From NCBI RefSeq assembly GCF_044457565.1, contig NZ_JBITGZ010000011.1, positions 1 through 64,000 on the forward strand: DNA of 64,000 nt, in the 5' to 3' direction. This DNA is from Kitasatospora sp044457565. Lineage in GTDB: Bacteria; Actinomycetota; Actinomycetes; Streptomycetales; Streptomycetaceae. Position numbers and translations under genes: made by a program. Below are positions 40,554 through 49,220 of this stretch, in pieces. Each line of letters begins with the position of its first letter. Position 1 is the stretch's first letter. Below the pieces are notes generated by a model that did not search any database, was not told the DNA's origin, and was given only the letters and a program-made list of their open reading frames with translations.

Positions 40554-41462
40554 ATGCGCGCCCAGTTCGTCCTGTCGGAGATCGGTGTGGGTCTCCGCCG
40601 CAACCTGACGATGACCATCGCGGTCGTCGTCAGTGTCGCGCTCTCGCTCGCCCTCGCCGGTGCCAGCCTCCTGGTCCGTGACCAGGTCAACTCCATGAAG
40701 GGGTACTGGTACGACAAGGTCGAGGTGAGCATCTACTTCTGTACCAAGTCGGATACCCGGAACTCCCCGCAGTGCGTCAACGGGGCCGCCACCGACGACC
40801 AGATCGCGGCCGTGAAGTCCTCGCTGGACAACATGCCGGTGGTGCAGACCTCGACGTTCGAGAACTCCACCGACGCCTACAAGCACTGGAAGGAGATGAA
40901 CCCGGACAACCCGCTCATCTCCGTCCTCGGCCCGGAGGCCATCCCGCAGTCCTGGCGGGTGAAGCTGACCGACCCGACCAAGTACGACGTCATCCAGAGC
41001 GCCTTCGCCGGCAAGCCGGGGGTGAAGTCCGTCGAGGACCAGCGCAAGATCCTGGAGAACCTCTTCGGCCTGCTCAACGGCCTCCAGACGGCGGCCTTCG
41101 TGATCATGGTGCTGATGCTCTTCGTCGCCCTGCTGCTGATCGTCAACACCGTCCGGGTGTCGGCGTTCAGCAGGCGGCGCGAGACCGGCATCATGCGCCT
41201 GGTCGGTGCTTCGAACTTCTACGTCCAGATGCCGTTCATCGCCGAGGCCGCGTTCGCCGCGCTGCTCGGTGCCGCGATGGCCTCCGGACTGCTGCTCGGC
41301 GGGCACTTCTTCGTCCAGAACTGGCTGGCCAGCCGGGTGCAGTTCATCCACTTCATCGGCCTCGGCTCGGTGCTCGCGGTCATTCCGCTGCTGGTGGTGG
41401 TCGGTATGGGCATGGCCGGCATCGCGGCGTTCTTCACCCTGCGCAAGTACCTGAAGGTGTGA
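40554..41462 (+). CDS. ftsX: Cell division protein FtsX
   Basis: 302 aa. TM1 is at ~19-40, followed by a large extracytoplasmic domain (~40-175) containing a Cys pair (YFCTKSDTRNSPQC) that could form a disulfide, then three further helices of the FtsX/MacB permease type. It is the membrane partner of FtsE and signals to cell-wall hydrolases (RipC-type in actinobacteria). ATG with GGAG 10 nt upstream. A terminator follows. Confidence 0.96.
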   Translation: MRAQFVLSEIGVGLRRNLTMTIAVVVSVALSLALAGASLLVRDQVNSMKGYWYDKVEVSIYFCTKSDTRNSPQCVNGAATDDQIAAVKSSLDNMPVVQTSTFENSTDAYKHWKEMNPDNPLISVLGPEAIPQSWRVKLTDPTKYDVIQSAFAGKPGVKSVEDQRKILENLFGLLNGLQTAAFVIMVLMLFVALLLIVNTVRVSAFSRRRETGIMRLVGASNFYVQMPFIAEAAFAALLGAAMASGLLLGGHFFVQNWLASRVQFIHFIGLGSVLAVIPLLVVVGMGMAGIAAFFTLRKYLKV

Positions 41463-41489
41463 CGCTACGTCACCGCGCAAGGATCCGGC

Positions 41490-41520
41490 GGCCCCGGACG
41501 GCAGCACGCCGTCCGGGGCC
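41490..41520 (+). terminator. Terminator of ftsEX
   Basis: A perfect 13-bp stem (41490-41502 with 41508-41520, loop AGCAC). Confidence 0.82.
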
Positions 41521-41581
41521 GTCCGTGTCACACCGGGCCGCCGAACAGGACTGTTTCGCCCCTGGCCGGTGGCGCTGCGCC

Positions 41582-41587
41582 TAGACT
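41582..41587 (+). promoter_or_regulatory. -10 element, leaderless start of the S41 protease gene
   Basis: TAGACT lies 8 nt before the ATG at 41596, with no ribosome site. The ftsEX terminator upstream supports a separate promoter here. Confidence 0.5.
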
Positions 41588-41595
41588 CAGATGCC

Positions 41596-42762
41596 ATGCC
41601 AGAGACTCCGCGCCGTCACCGCGGCTCGGTGCTGCGCCAGGGAGCCACCCTCAGCCTGGTGTTCGGCGCCGTGCTGCTGGCCGGTGCCGCCACCGGCGCC
41701 TGGGGTGACCAGTCCCCGGGTGCGCGCCGCACCTCCGCCGATGTCCTGCCCGTCGCCGCTCCCGCGCCGGCCCTCGCGACCGGTCAGGACCCGACGGGGG
41801 CGCAGCTCTCCGCCCAGCAGGCGGAGAACCTGCTCGGCGCGAGCGGCGACCGCTGGGGCGCGTACTACAGTGCGCAGGAGTACGCCGAGTTCACCCAGGG
41901 TCTGGGCGGGCGCTACCTGGGCGTCGGCCTGTCGGTGGGGCGCGGCCAGGACGGCGTGACGGCCGTCTCGCAGGTCCAGCCCGAGGGGCCGGCCGCCGTG
42001 GCCGGGATCGCCCCGGGCGACCGCCTGTTGCGGATCGGCGAGGACCAGGCCGACCACCTGCCCGTCACCGAGGTGGTCGCCCGGCTGCGCGGGCGCGAGG
42101 GCGAGCGGCAGGTCGGCTCCGGCGTCACCCTCACCGTCCAGCGGCACGACGGACCGGTCCGTGAGGTGCCGCTGCGCCGGGCCCTGCTGGACAGTCAGCA
42201 GGTCGCGGTGGAGCGCACGCCCGCGGGGGTGGTGCGGATCACCGTCCGGGGCTTCACCAGCGGCGTCGCCCAGCAGGTGCGGGCCGCCGTCCGCGGAGCC
42301 AAGGCCGGCGTGGTGCTGGACCTGCGCGGCAACTCCGGCGGGCTGGTCGAGGAGGCCGTCGGCACCGCCTCGGTCTTCCTGGACGGCGGCCCGGTCGCCT
42401 CCTACCAGGAGCGCGGCGAACGGCGCGAGCTGACCGCCGCACGCGGCGGGGACACCACCACACCCCTGGTGGTGCTGGTGGACGGCGGCACCATGAGCGC
42501 GGCCGAGCTGCTCACCGGCGCCCTGCAGGACCGCTGCCGCGCCGTGGTGGTGGGCGCCCGGACCTTCGGCAAGGGCACCGTGCAGCAGCCCAGCAGACTC
42601 GCCGACGGCGCCGTGCTGGAGCTCACCGTCGGCCGCTACTACACCCCGGCCGGCCGCTCCCCGGAGGGCACCGGGCTCGCCCCGGACGTCCTCGCCACCG
42701 AGCCCGGCGACGCGGGCGAGCTGGCCCTGCGGGTGCTGGCCGGCCTCGGCCCCGGGGCGTGA
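41596..42762 (+). CDS. ctpA: S41 family C-terminal processing peptidase
   Basis: 388 aa. An N-terminal membrane anchor or signal (~14-36), a PDZ domain (~110-195: GRYLGVGLSVG) and the S41 core follow. The catalytic dyad is Ser301 (GGTMSAAE) and Lys326 (FGKGTVQ), spaced 25 residues as in the family. It acts outside the membrane on C-termini of envelope proteins. Gene order ftsE-ftsX-ctpA-smpB-ssrA is the conserved streptomycete one and links it to division or quality control. Confidence 0.93.
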   Translation: MPETPRRHRGSVLRQGATLSLVFGAVLLAGAATGAWGDQSPGARRTSADVLPVAAPAPALATGQDPTGAQLSAQQAENLLGASGDRWGAYYSAQEYAEFTQGLGGRYLGVGLSVGRGQDGVTAVSQVQPEGPAAVAGIAPGDRLLRIGEDQADHLPVTEVVARLRGREGERQVGSGVTLTVQRHDGPVREVPLRRALLDSQQVAVERTPAGVVRITVRGFTSGVAQQVRAAVRGAKAGVVLDLRGNSGGLVEEAVGTASVFLDGGPVASYQERGERRELTAARGGDTTTPLVVLVDGGTMSAAELLTGALQDRCRAVVVGARTFGKGTVQQPSRLADGAVLELTVGRYYTPAGRSPEGTGLAPDVLATEPGDAGELALRVLAGLGPGA

Positions 42763-42838
42763 GCGGGGGCCCGGCACCCGGACCCGCCGCTAAAGGGGCT
42801 GCCGAAGGCGTCGCCGGGATGCGAGAATGATCGGCGCT

Positions 42839-43315
42839 ATGGCAAAGGAAACGGGACACAAGCTGATCGCGCAGAACAAGAAGGCGCGGCACGAGTACAC
42901 CATCCTCGACACCTACGAGTGCGGCATCGTACTCACCGGCACCGAGGTGAAGTCGCTGCGCGAGGGCCGGGCCAACCTGGTCGACGGCTACGCGTACATC
43001 CAGAACCACGAGGTGTGGATCGACAACGTGTTCATCCCCGAGTACACCCAGGGGACCTGGACCAACCACGCCGCCCGGCGCAAGCGCAAGCTGCTGCTGC
43101 ACCGGATGGAGATCAACAAGATCGCCGGGAAGCTCAACGACTCGGGCCACACGCTCGTCCCGCTGTCGCTGTACTTCAAGGACGGCCGGGTCAAGCTCGA
43201 ACTGGCGCTGTCGATCGGTAAGAAGCTGTACGACAAGCGGCAGACCCTGCGTGAGAAGCAGGACACCCGCGAGACGGCCCGCGCCGTCGCGGCGGCACGC
43301 CGGCGTCAGGGTTAA
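42839..43315 (+). CDS. smpB: SsrA-binding protein SmpB
   Basis: 158 aa. Typical SmpB: AQNKKARHEYTILDTYECGI, TGTEVKSLREGRANLVDGYA, and a basic C-terminal tail (REKQDTRETARAVAAARRR) that inserts in the empty mRNA channel. It delivers tmRNA to stalled ribosomes; the tmRNA gene follows at once. The ATG at 42839 gives the conserved MAKETG start. An in-frame ATG 12 nt upstream is possible. No clear Shine-Dalgarno sequence. Confidence 0.97.
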   Translation: MAKETGHKLIAQNKKARHEYTILDTYECGIVLTGTEVKSLREGRANLVDGYAYIQNHEVWIDNVFIPEYTQGTWTNHAARRKRKLLLHRMEINKIAGKLNDSGHTLVPLSLYFKDGRVKLELALSIGKKLYDKRQTLREKQDTRETARAVAAARRRQG

Positions 43316-43320
43316 TCCGC

Positions 43321-43350
43321 TGGACCCTGCCAGGTCCGAGCGCGTACCAT
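43321..43350 (+). promoter_or_regulatory. Candidate promoter of ssrA
   Basis: TGGACC and TACCAT with an 18-nt spacer lie directly after smpB. The precursor would carry ~48 nt of 5' leader to be removed by RNase P. Confidence 0.45.
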
Positions 43351-43404
43351 GGCTCACGCAACACCGGGTGGGTGACCACCCGGGGCTGTTTGTCAACAAA
43401 ACAT

Positions 43405-43786
43405 GGGGATGATCGGCTTCGACAGGGGAAGTCGAAACAGGAGAAGCGAGCCGAGGAACGCGGCAATGATCTCGTTAACCATCTGTCGCAAACAAATAAT
43501 CGCCAACTCTAAGCGCGATTCCCAGCAGTTCGCTCTCGCTGCCTAATTAGCAGCAAGAGTGCTTGGGTGTCAGACCGGGGAGTTCCCGACCCGGACCCTG
43601 GCATAATCTAGGGAACTCAACCGTCCGCCCGGGCTGCGAGGGCGGATGGGAAATCAAACAGCAGCTGGGCCTGTTGGCGGCTTGTCCGCGTGACCGCCAG
43701 GGCCGAGAAACTCACAGCGGACTGCGCTCGGAGAAGTCCTGAATCCACTCCACTGGACCCGGGTTCGATTCCCGGCATCTCCACCA
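43405..43786 (+). ncRNA. ssrA: tmRNA (ssrA)
   Basis: 382 nt. The 5' GGGGATGATCGGCTTCGACA pairs with the 3' end CATCTCC-ACCA to make the tRNA-like acceptor; the T arm is GGGTTCGATTCCC. The tag frame runs 43502-43546 from the resume codon GCC to TAA and encodes ANSKRDSQQFALAA, ending in the LAA degradation signal. It rescues stalled ribosomes with SmpB. No integrase or attachment-site duplication is seen at the 3' end. Confidence 0.97.
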
Positions 43787-43802
43787 ACCCCATGTGTATC
43801 GG

Positions 43803-43833
43803 AAGCCGTCCTCCATCCGGAGGGCGGCTTTCG
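43803..43833 (+). terminator. Terminator of ssrA
   Basis: A 12-bp stem with one G-T pair (43803-43814 with 43819-43830, loop ATCC), followed by TTCG, lies 16 nt after the CCA. Confidence 0.8.
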
Positions 43834-43925
43834 TGCGTCCGGGCCCCGGACCGCGTCCGGATGAGGAGCACGCGTGCGCCCGGCAGAACAGCCGGGCGGT
43901 GCGGCGCCGGGAGGGGGGTCGGGCG

Positions 43926-43931
43926 TAGGAT
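43926..43931 (+). promoter_or_regulatory. Candidate -10 element for helD
   Basis: TAGGAT, a consensus-like actinobacterial -10 box, lies ~55-110 nt before the possible helD starts. No -35 is recognised. Confidence 0.4.
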
Positions 43932-44039
43932 CTTCTGTCCGCTCATTCTCCGAGGCGGACCACCACCGCAGGATGTACGTCAGGGGGCTCCTTGGGCGCG
44001 CACGGCTCAACCCAGTACACCGCCGCAACCACCGAGGCC

Positions 44040-46337
44040 ATGCAGAGCGACACTGAGATCGTCACCGACACCGACACCGTCCGCGACCGTGAGATCGCCG
44101 AAGAGCAGCGCCACCTCGACACCGTCTACCACCGGCTGGAGGAGAAGCTCGCCGAGGCCGAGTACATCCTGGAGGACGCCGCCAAGCGGGTCCAGATCGG
44201 CACGCCCGGCGCGCTGGCCGAGCGGGACGCCCAGGTCTACCGGGCCGGGGCACACCTCCAGCGGCTCAACAACGAGTTCGAGGACTTCCTCTTCGGCCGT
44301 ATCGACCTCCAGCAGGCCGACGCGCCGGAGGAGCACGGCATCCCCTCCAATACCCCGCTCGACCCGGCCGACCCGGCCGTGGCCGAGACCCTGCACATCG
44401 GCCGGCTCGGGGTGCTGGACGCCGAGTACGGCCCGCTGGTGATCGACTGGCGGGCGCCCGCCGCCGCGCCCTTCTACCGGGCCACCCCGCTGGAGCCCGG
44501 CCGGGTGATGCGCCGCCGGGTGATCCGGTCCAAGGGCCGCAAGGTGATCGGCGTCGAGGACGACCTGCTGCGCCCCGACCTCACCCCGACGCTGGAGGGT
44601 CGCGAGCTGGCGGTGGTCGGCGACGGCGCCCTGATGGCCTCCCTCGGCCGGGCCCGCAGCCACTCCATGCGCGACATCGTCTCCTCGATCCAGAAGGAGC
44701 AGGACGAGGTCATCCGGGCCGCGGCGGCCGGCGCCACGCTGGTCACCGGCGGCCCCGGTACCGGCAAGACCGCCGTGGCCCTGCACCGCGCCGCCTTCCT
44801 GCTCTACCAGGACCGCCGCCGCTACGCCGGCGGCATCCTGGTGGTCAGCCCGACGGCGCTGCTGGTCTCCTACACCGAGGGCGTGCTGCCCTCGCTCGGC
44901 GAGGAGGGCCAGGTCGCCATCCGCGCGGTCGGCTCCCTGGTGGACGGCATCGAGGCGGGCACCTACGACACCCCGGAGGCCGCCCGGGTCAAGGGCTCGG
45001 CCCGGATGGTCCAGCTGCTGCGCCGGGCCGCCCGCGCGGCTCTGGAGCTGGGCGCGCCGACCGAGCTCAAGGTGGTCGCCCGCGGCGAGGTGCTGCGCCT
45101 GGACGCGGAGCGGCTGAAGGCGGTGCGCGGCCATGTCGTCGGCAGCGGCGGCACCCCGCTGAACCTGCTGCGCCCGCGTGCCCGCCGGCTGCTGCTGGAC
45201 GCGCTGTGGCAGGAGGCGACCCGGCACCTGCCCAAGCCGGCGGACCACTACGCCCGCGAGCAGCGCCAGGAGGAGAAGGAGTCCTTCGACGAGTACGTCT
45301 CGGACGAGGCGCCGTTCCTGGACTTCCTGGACGCCTGGTGGCCCGCGCTGACCCCGCGCCGGGTGCTGGCGACCCTGCGGCAGACCCGGCACACCAACCG
45401 GATCGCCCGCCGCTGCGTCACCCCGGACGAGGCGCGGCTGCTGGCGGCCTCCTGGCGGCACCTGACGGACCGCGGCGAGGGCGAGCTCTCGGCGCACGAC
45501 GTGGCGCTGGTCGACGAGCTGCGGTTGCTGCTCGGCGAGGCGGCCAGGCCCAAGGTCCGCGAGGTGGACGCGGTGGACCTGCTCAGCGGCCTGGACGAGG
45601 TGACCACCTACGCCGACCGCAACTCCCGCCAGCGCGAGCGGATGCCCGTCGAGCGGACCGAGTACGCGCACATCATCGTGGACGAGGCGCAGGACCTCAC
45701 CCCGATGCAGTGGCGGATGATCGGCCGCCGGGCCCGGATGGCCACCTGGACGATCGTGGGGGACCCGGCGCAGAGCTCCTGGCCGTACCCGCAGGAGGCG
45801 CAGGCGGCGATGGACGAGGTGCTGGCCGGCAAGCCGCGCCGCCGGCACACGCTGACGGTGAACTACCGCAACCCGGCCGAGATCGCGGAGGTGGCCGCCA
45901 AGGTGCTGGCCCTGGCCGCGCCCGGCACGCCCTCGCCCAGCGCGGTGCGTTCCACCGGTGTGACGCCGCGCTTCGCGGCCGTCGCCGACCCGGCGCCCCG
46001 GGCGTTCGCGGCGGCGGCCCGCGCCGAGCTGACCCGGCTGCTGGCCGAGGTGGACGGCACGGTGGCGGTGGTGGTCCCGATGGACCGCCGGGCGGAGGCG
46101 GCCGGCTGGATCGAGGGGCTGGGCGAGCGCGCGGTGGCCCTGGGCAGCCTGGAGGCCAAGGGGCTGGAGTACGACGCGACGGTGGTCGCCGACCCGACCG
46201 GCATCGCGGGCGAGTCGGAGGCGGGCCTGCGGGTGCTGTACGTGGCGCTGACCCGGGCCACCCAGCGGCTGACGGTGCTGTCCGGGCCGGACGACCTGCC
46301 GGACGCGGACGGCGTCCCGGCGCTGCTGCTCGGCTGA
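44040..46337 (+). CDS. helD: RNA polymerase recycling ATPase HelD (UvrD/Rep-like)
   Basis: 765 aa from this ATG. The N-terminal coiled coil (REIAEEQRHLDTVYHRLEEK) is the arm that enters the RNA polymerase secondary channel. Superfamily 1 motifs follow: Walker A TGGPGTGKTAVALHR, motif II DEAQDLTPMQW, and motif VI VLYVALTRATQRL. It matches actinobacterial HelD, which removes stalled polymerase from DNA and is linked to rifampicin tolerance in some species. The start is uncertain: a TTG at 43992 with GGGGG upstream would add 16 residues. Confidence 0.9.
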   Translation: MQSDTEIVTDTDTVRDREIAEEQRHLDTVYHRLEEKLAEAEYILEDAAKRVQIGTPGALAERDAQVYRAGAHLQRLNNEFEDFLFGRIDLQQADAPEEHGIPSNTPLDPADPAVAETLHIGRLGVLDAEYGPLVIDWRAPAAAPFYRATPLEPGRVMRRRVIRSKGRKVIGVEDDLLRPDLTPTLEGRELAVVGDGALMASLGRARSHSMRDIVSSIQKEQDEVIRAAAAGATLVTGGPGTGKTAVALHRAAFLLYQDRRRYAGGILVVSPTALLVSYTEGVLPSLGEEGQVAIRAVGSLVDGIEAGTYDTPEAARVKGSARMVQLLRRAARAALELGAPTELKVVARGEVLRLDAERLKAVRGHVVGSGGTPLNLLRPRARRLLLDALWQEATRHLPKPADHYAREQRQEEKESFDEYVSDEAPFLDFLDAWWPALTPRRVLATLRQTRHTNRIARRCVTPDEARLLAASWRHLTDRGEGELSAHDVALVDELRLLLGEAARPKVREVDAVDLLSGLDEVTTYADRNSRQRERMPVERTEYAHIIVDEAQDLTPMQWRMIGRRARMATWTIVGDPAQSSWPYPQEAQAAMDEVLAGKPRRRHTLTVNYRNPAEIAEVAAKVLALAAPGTPSPSAVRSTGVTPRFAAVADPAPRAFAAAARAELTRLLAEVDGTVAVVVPMDRRAEAAGWIEGLGERAVALGSLEAKGLEYDATVVADPTGIAGESEAGLRVLYVALTRATQRLTVLSGPDDLPDADGVPALLLG

Positions 46338-46366
46338 CCGAGGGTCGGCCGACGGGCCGTCAACGA

Positions 46367-46397
46367 CGAGGGCCCCCACCTGCGGTGGGGGCCCTCG
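46367..46397 (+). terminator. Terminator of helD
   Basis: A perfect 14-bp stem (46367-46380 with 46384-46397, loop TGC). Confidence 0.85.
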
Positions 46398-46670
46398 CTG
46401 TTACGTTGGCGACACCGACCCGCCATGCTCGCCTCGCGGCAAGTGGTCGCTCGAAGCGACTAAGGTTGGGCCCGGGGGCTTGGATCGAGCCGGTGTCCCG
46501 TCCAATGTAACGCATCAGTCCCGAGTGCCAACCTCCTCGCGACAGATTTCCCGAACGTGGACCGAACGGCCGCAGCCTGCTTTGTGGAGTTCGGACACTC
46601 TATGAACTTTATTTCTGGCTACCCCCTGGTAGGTGCGACGATCGAGGTCTAGCATGCGCTGGGCGTCACC

Positions 46671-46687
46671 TTCAACAAATTGTTGAA
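46671..46687. promoter_or_regulatory. 17-bp palindrome upstream of the malic enzyme (candidate operator)
   Basis: TTCAACAA-A-TTGTTGAA is a perfect palindrome with one central base, in an A+T-rich patch 74 nt before the malic enzyme ATG. TAGCAT (46650-46655), a -10-like hexamer, lies just upstream, so the palindrome would cover the transcription start region. The rest of the 46398-46761 gap shows no ORF or RNA. Confidence 0.6.
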
Positions 46688-46761
46688 TCCACGGTTCGCC
46701 GTGGGACCGCCCGGCTCGCAGACCCCTCAGCAGAGCCCCAGTGGACGGAAGAAGGACGTCG

Positions 46762-48237
46762 ATGGCGACGGTGCCCAGTGTCTCCAACTCGATCACGGTG
46801 CGGATGGAGGTCCCGGCCCGCGGCAACGCGGTGAGCTCGATCACCACCGCCGTCGAGTCCTCGGGTGGCTCGGTGACCGGTCTCGACGTGACCGCCTCCG
46901 GCCTTGAGGCACTGCGGATCGACGTGACCGTCGCCGCGTCCTCCGTCGCGCACGGCGAGGAGATCGTCGAGAAGCTCCGGGCCATCGACGGTGTCGCGAT
47001 CGGCAAGGTCTCGGACCGTACCTTCCTGATGCACCTCGGCGGCAAGATCGAGATGTCGTCGAAGCTGCCGATCCGCAACCGTGACGACCTCTCGATGATC
47101 TACACCCCGGGTGTCGCCCGGGTCTGCATGGCGATCGCCGAGAACCCCGAGGACGCCCGCCGTCTCACCATCAAGCGCAACAGCGTCGCCGTGGTCACCG
47201 ACGGCTCCGCGGTGCTGGGCCTGGGCAACATCGGCCCGGCGGCCGCGCTGCCGGTGATGGAGGGCAAGGCGGCCCTGTTCAAGCGCTTCGCCGGCATCGA
47301 CGCCTGGCCGCTGTGCCTGGACACCCAGGACACCGACGAGATCGTCGCGATCGTGAAGGCGATCGCCCCCGGCTTCGCCGGCATCAACCTGGAGGACATC
47401 TCCGCGCCGCGCTGCTTCGAGATCGAGGCCCGGCTGCGGGAGGCGCTGGACATCCCGGTCTTCCACGACGACCAGCACGGCACCGCGATCGTGGTGCTGG
47501 CGGCGCTGACCAACGCGCTGAAGGTGGTCGGCAAGGAGATCTCCGAGATCCGGGTGGTGATGTCGGGCGCCGGCGCCGCCGGTACGGCCATCCTGAAGCT
47601 GCTGCTGGCGGCCGGCGTCGAGCACGCCACCGTGGCCGACGTGCGCGGAGTGGTCCACCAGGGCCGTGAGGACCTCAACGACAGCCTGCGCTGGATCGCC
47701 GAGCACACCAACCGCTCCGGGCGCACCGGAAGCCTCAAGGAGGCCGTGGCGGGCGCCGACGTCTTCATCGGCGTCTCGGCCCCGAACGTGCTGGACGGCG
47801 ACGACCTGGCCACCATGGCCCAGGACGCGATCGTCTTCGCGCTGGCCAACCCCGACCCCGAGGTCGACCCGGCCGTCGCCCGGCAGACCGCCGCGGTGGT
47901 CGCCACCGGCCGCAGCGACTTCCCGAACCAGATCAACAACGTGCTGGTCTTCCCAGGCGTCTTCCGCGGCCTGCTGGACGCGCAGAGCCGCACGGTCAAC
48001 ACCGAGATGATGATCGCCGCCGCCCGCGCGCTGGCCACCACCGTCGCGGACGACCAGCTCAACGCCAACTACATCATCCCCAGCGTCTTCCACCCGGACG
48101 TCGCCAAGACCGTCGCCTCCGCCGTGCGGGACGCCGCACTGGCTGCCGCGGGCCCCGGCCAGCCGGCTCCGGCCAGGCCCACCCCGGGCATCGTCGGCAC
48201 CCTCGACACCTCGTCCTTTCCCTCCGTCAAGCTCTGA
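46762..48237 (+). CDS. NAD(P)-dependent malic enzyme with N-terminal ACT domain
   Basis: 491 aa. An N-terminal ACT domain (~1-95: SITVRMEVPARGNAVSSITTAV) suggests allosteric control by a small ligand. The malic enzyme core follows: the SMIYTPGVARVC tyrosine region, the Lys region TIKRNSVAVVTDGSAVLGLGNIGP, metal and substrate residues in NLEDISAPRCFEIE and FHDDQHGTAI, and Rossmann VMSGAGAAGTAI. It decarboxylates malate to pyruvate. ATG with GAAGGAC upstream. Monocistronic. Confidence 0.93.
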   Translation: MATVPSVSNSITVRMEVPARGNAVSSITTAVESSGGSVTGLDVTASGLEALRIDVTVAASSVAHGEEIVEKLRAIDGVAIGKVSDRTFLMHLGGKIEMSSKLPIRNRDDLSMIYTPGVARVCMAIAENPEDARRLTIKRNSVAVVTDGSAVLGLGNIGPAAALPVMEGKAALFKRFAGIDAWPLCLDTQDTDEIVAIVKAIAPGFAGINLEDISAPRCFEIEARLREALDIPVFHDDQHGTAIVVLAALTNALKVVGKEISEIRVVMSGAGAAGTAILKLLLAAGVEHATVADVRGVVHQGREDLNDSLRWIAEHTNRSGRTGSLKEAVAGADVFIGVSAPNVLDGDDLATMAQDAIVFALANPDPEVDPAVARQTAAVVATGRSDFPNQINNVLVFPGVFRGLLDAQSRTVNTEMMIAAARALATTVADDQLNANYIIPSVFHPDVAKTVASAVRDAALAAAGPGQPAPARPTPGIVGTLDTSSFPSVKL

Positions 48238-48747
48238 CGCGGTGCCGTTCAGGGGGTGTCTCATTGTCGGTCAAATGACCGATTAGCGACCTTACCCACC
48301 CAAGTCCGCCCCGAACCCTTGCGACACAAGGGCGAGGGGCGTGTTTGGGCTTGTCGGTGGTTGGGCGTACGGTAGCCCTGCACGGGGCAGGCGTGTCCGA
48401 CAAGTACGGAACGTCCCCCTGGTCTTCCGGCGTGTCGTCCCGACCGCCGCCCGCGCCGGTCCGCCGGTGCCGACGGAGCGTCACCGCTTCTGAGGGCGGG
48501 CGCTGTTCGGGTCAACGCTGCCGGGGCCCGATTGGCTTTCTCGGGGCCGGTCGGGGCAGGATTCGTTCCCAGGCAGGCACGCGGGCCGACATGCACGGCT
48601 CGCGGCTCGGGGTACGAGCCCGAACCCCTGACCACCCAATGCCTGAATGAGCACAGTGTGCGGACCAGCGGCCCAGCCGGATATCCCCGGAGGGACGACC
48701 GATGGGGCCCCCGCACACCGCAACGCGAACAGACCACAGGAGTACAC
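48238..48747. other. Intergenic region between the malic enzyme and HU genes
   Basis: 510 bp without a credible ORF. A perfect palindrome TCGGTCA-AA-TGACCGA (48267-48282) lies 30 nt after the malic enzyme stop. A candidate promoter TTGGGC-N17-TACGGT (48345-48373) would leave a ~370-nt leader before hup. CTTGTCGG (48349) and CCGACAAG (48395) flank it as an inverted repeat. Nothing else is recognised. Confidence 0.45.
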
Positions 48748-49029
48748 ATGAACCGCAGTGAGCTGGTGGCCGCGCTGTCCGAGCGCGCCGAGGTGACCCG
48801 CAAGGACGCCGACGCCGTTCTGGCCGCGTTCGCCGAGATCGTCGGCGAGGTCGTCGCCAAGGGCGACGAGAAGGTCACCATCCCCGGTTTCCTGACCTTC
48901 GAGCGCACCCACCGCGCTGCCCGCACCGCCCGCAACCCGCAGACCGGCGAGCCGATCCAGATCGCGGCCGGCTACAGCGCCAAGGTGAGCGCCGGCTCCA
49001 AGCTCAAGGAAGCCGCCAAGGGCAACTGA
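48748..49029 (+). CDS. hup: Nucleoid-associated protein HU
   Basis: 93 aa, the short HU form without the lysine-rich tail of the second streptomycete HU (HupS). MNRSELVAALSERAEV and the DNA-binding arm region FERTHRAARTARNPQTGEPI are typical. It bends and compacts DNA. ATG with CAGGAG 6 nt upstream. Confidence 0.97.
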   Translation: MNRSELVAALSERAEVTRKDADAVLAAFAEIVGEVVAKGDEKVTIPGFLTFERTHRAARTARNPQTGEPIQIAAGYSAKVSAGSKLKEAAKGN

Positions 49030-49072
49030 CGCAGGGCTCCCCAGGAGCCTCGCGGTAGACGCTTGAACGCCC

Positions 49073-49108
49073 GCGGGGGCGGATCGACTCCGGTCGGTCC
49101 GCCCCTGC
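49073..49108 (+). terminator. Terminator of hup
   Basis: A 16-bp stem with two wobble pairs (49073-49088 with 49093-49108) lies 43 nt after the stop. Confidence 0.75.
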
Positions 49109-49153
49109 GGCGTTGGCGGCCGCGTCGACGCGATTGCGCCGCCCGGTGCCGCG

Positions 49154-49199
49154 ACGGCCGGTGGCCGGGCCCCCGGAGGGGAACCCGGCCACCGGCCGT
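49154..49199 (-). terminator. Terminator of murA
   Basis: A perfect 16-bp stem (49154-49169 with 49184-49199, 14-nt loop) lies 22 nt downstream of the minus-strand murA stop. Confidence 0.8.
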
Positions 49200-49220
49200 C
49201 GTACGGGGCCCGTCAGGGCG

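Noticed and set aside
43405..43800. Integration site at the tmRNA 3' end
   Set aside because: No integrase gene and no duplicated 3' end of ssrA occur within the window.
43654..44028. Minus-strand ORFs with GNRTRVQWSGF over the tmRNA 3' end
   Set aside because: They are antisense translations of the tmRNA tRNA-like end.
48532..48747. In-frame N-terminal extension of HU
   Set aside because: HU proteins start at MNRSEL, where a good ribosome site is found. The extension has no family match.
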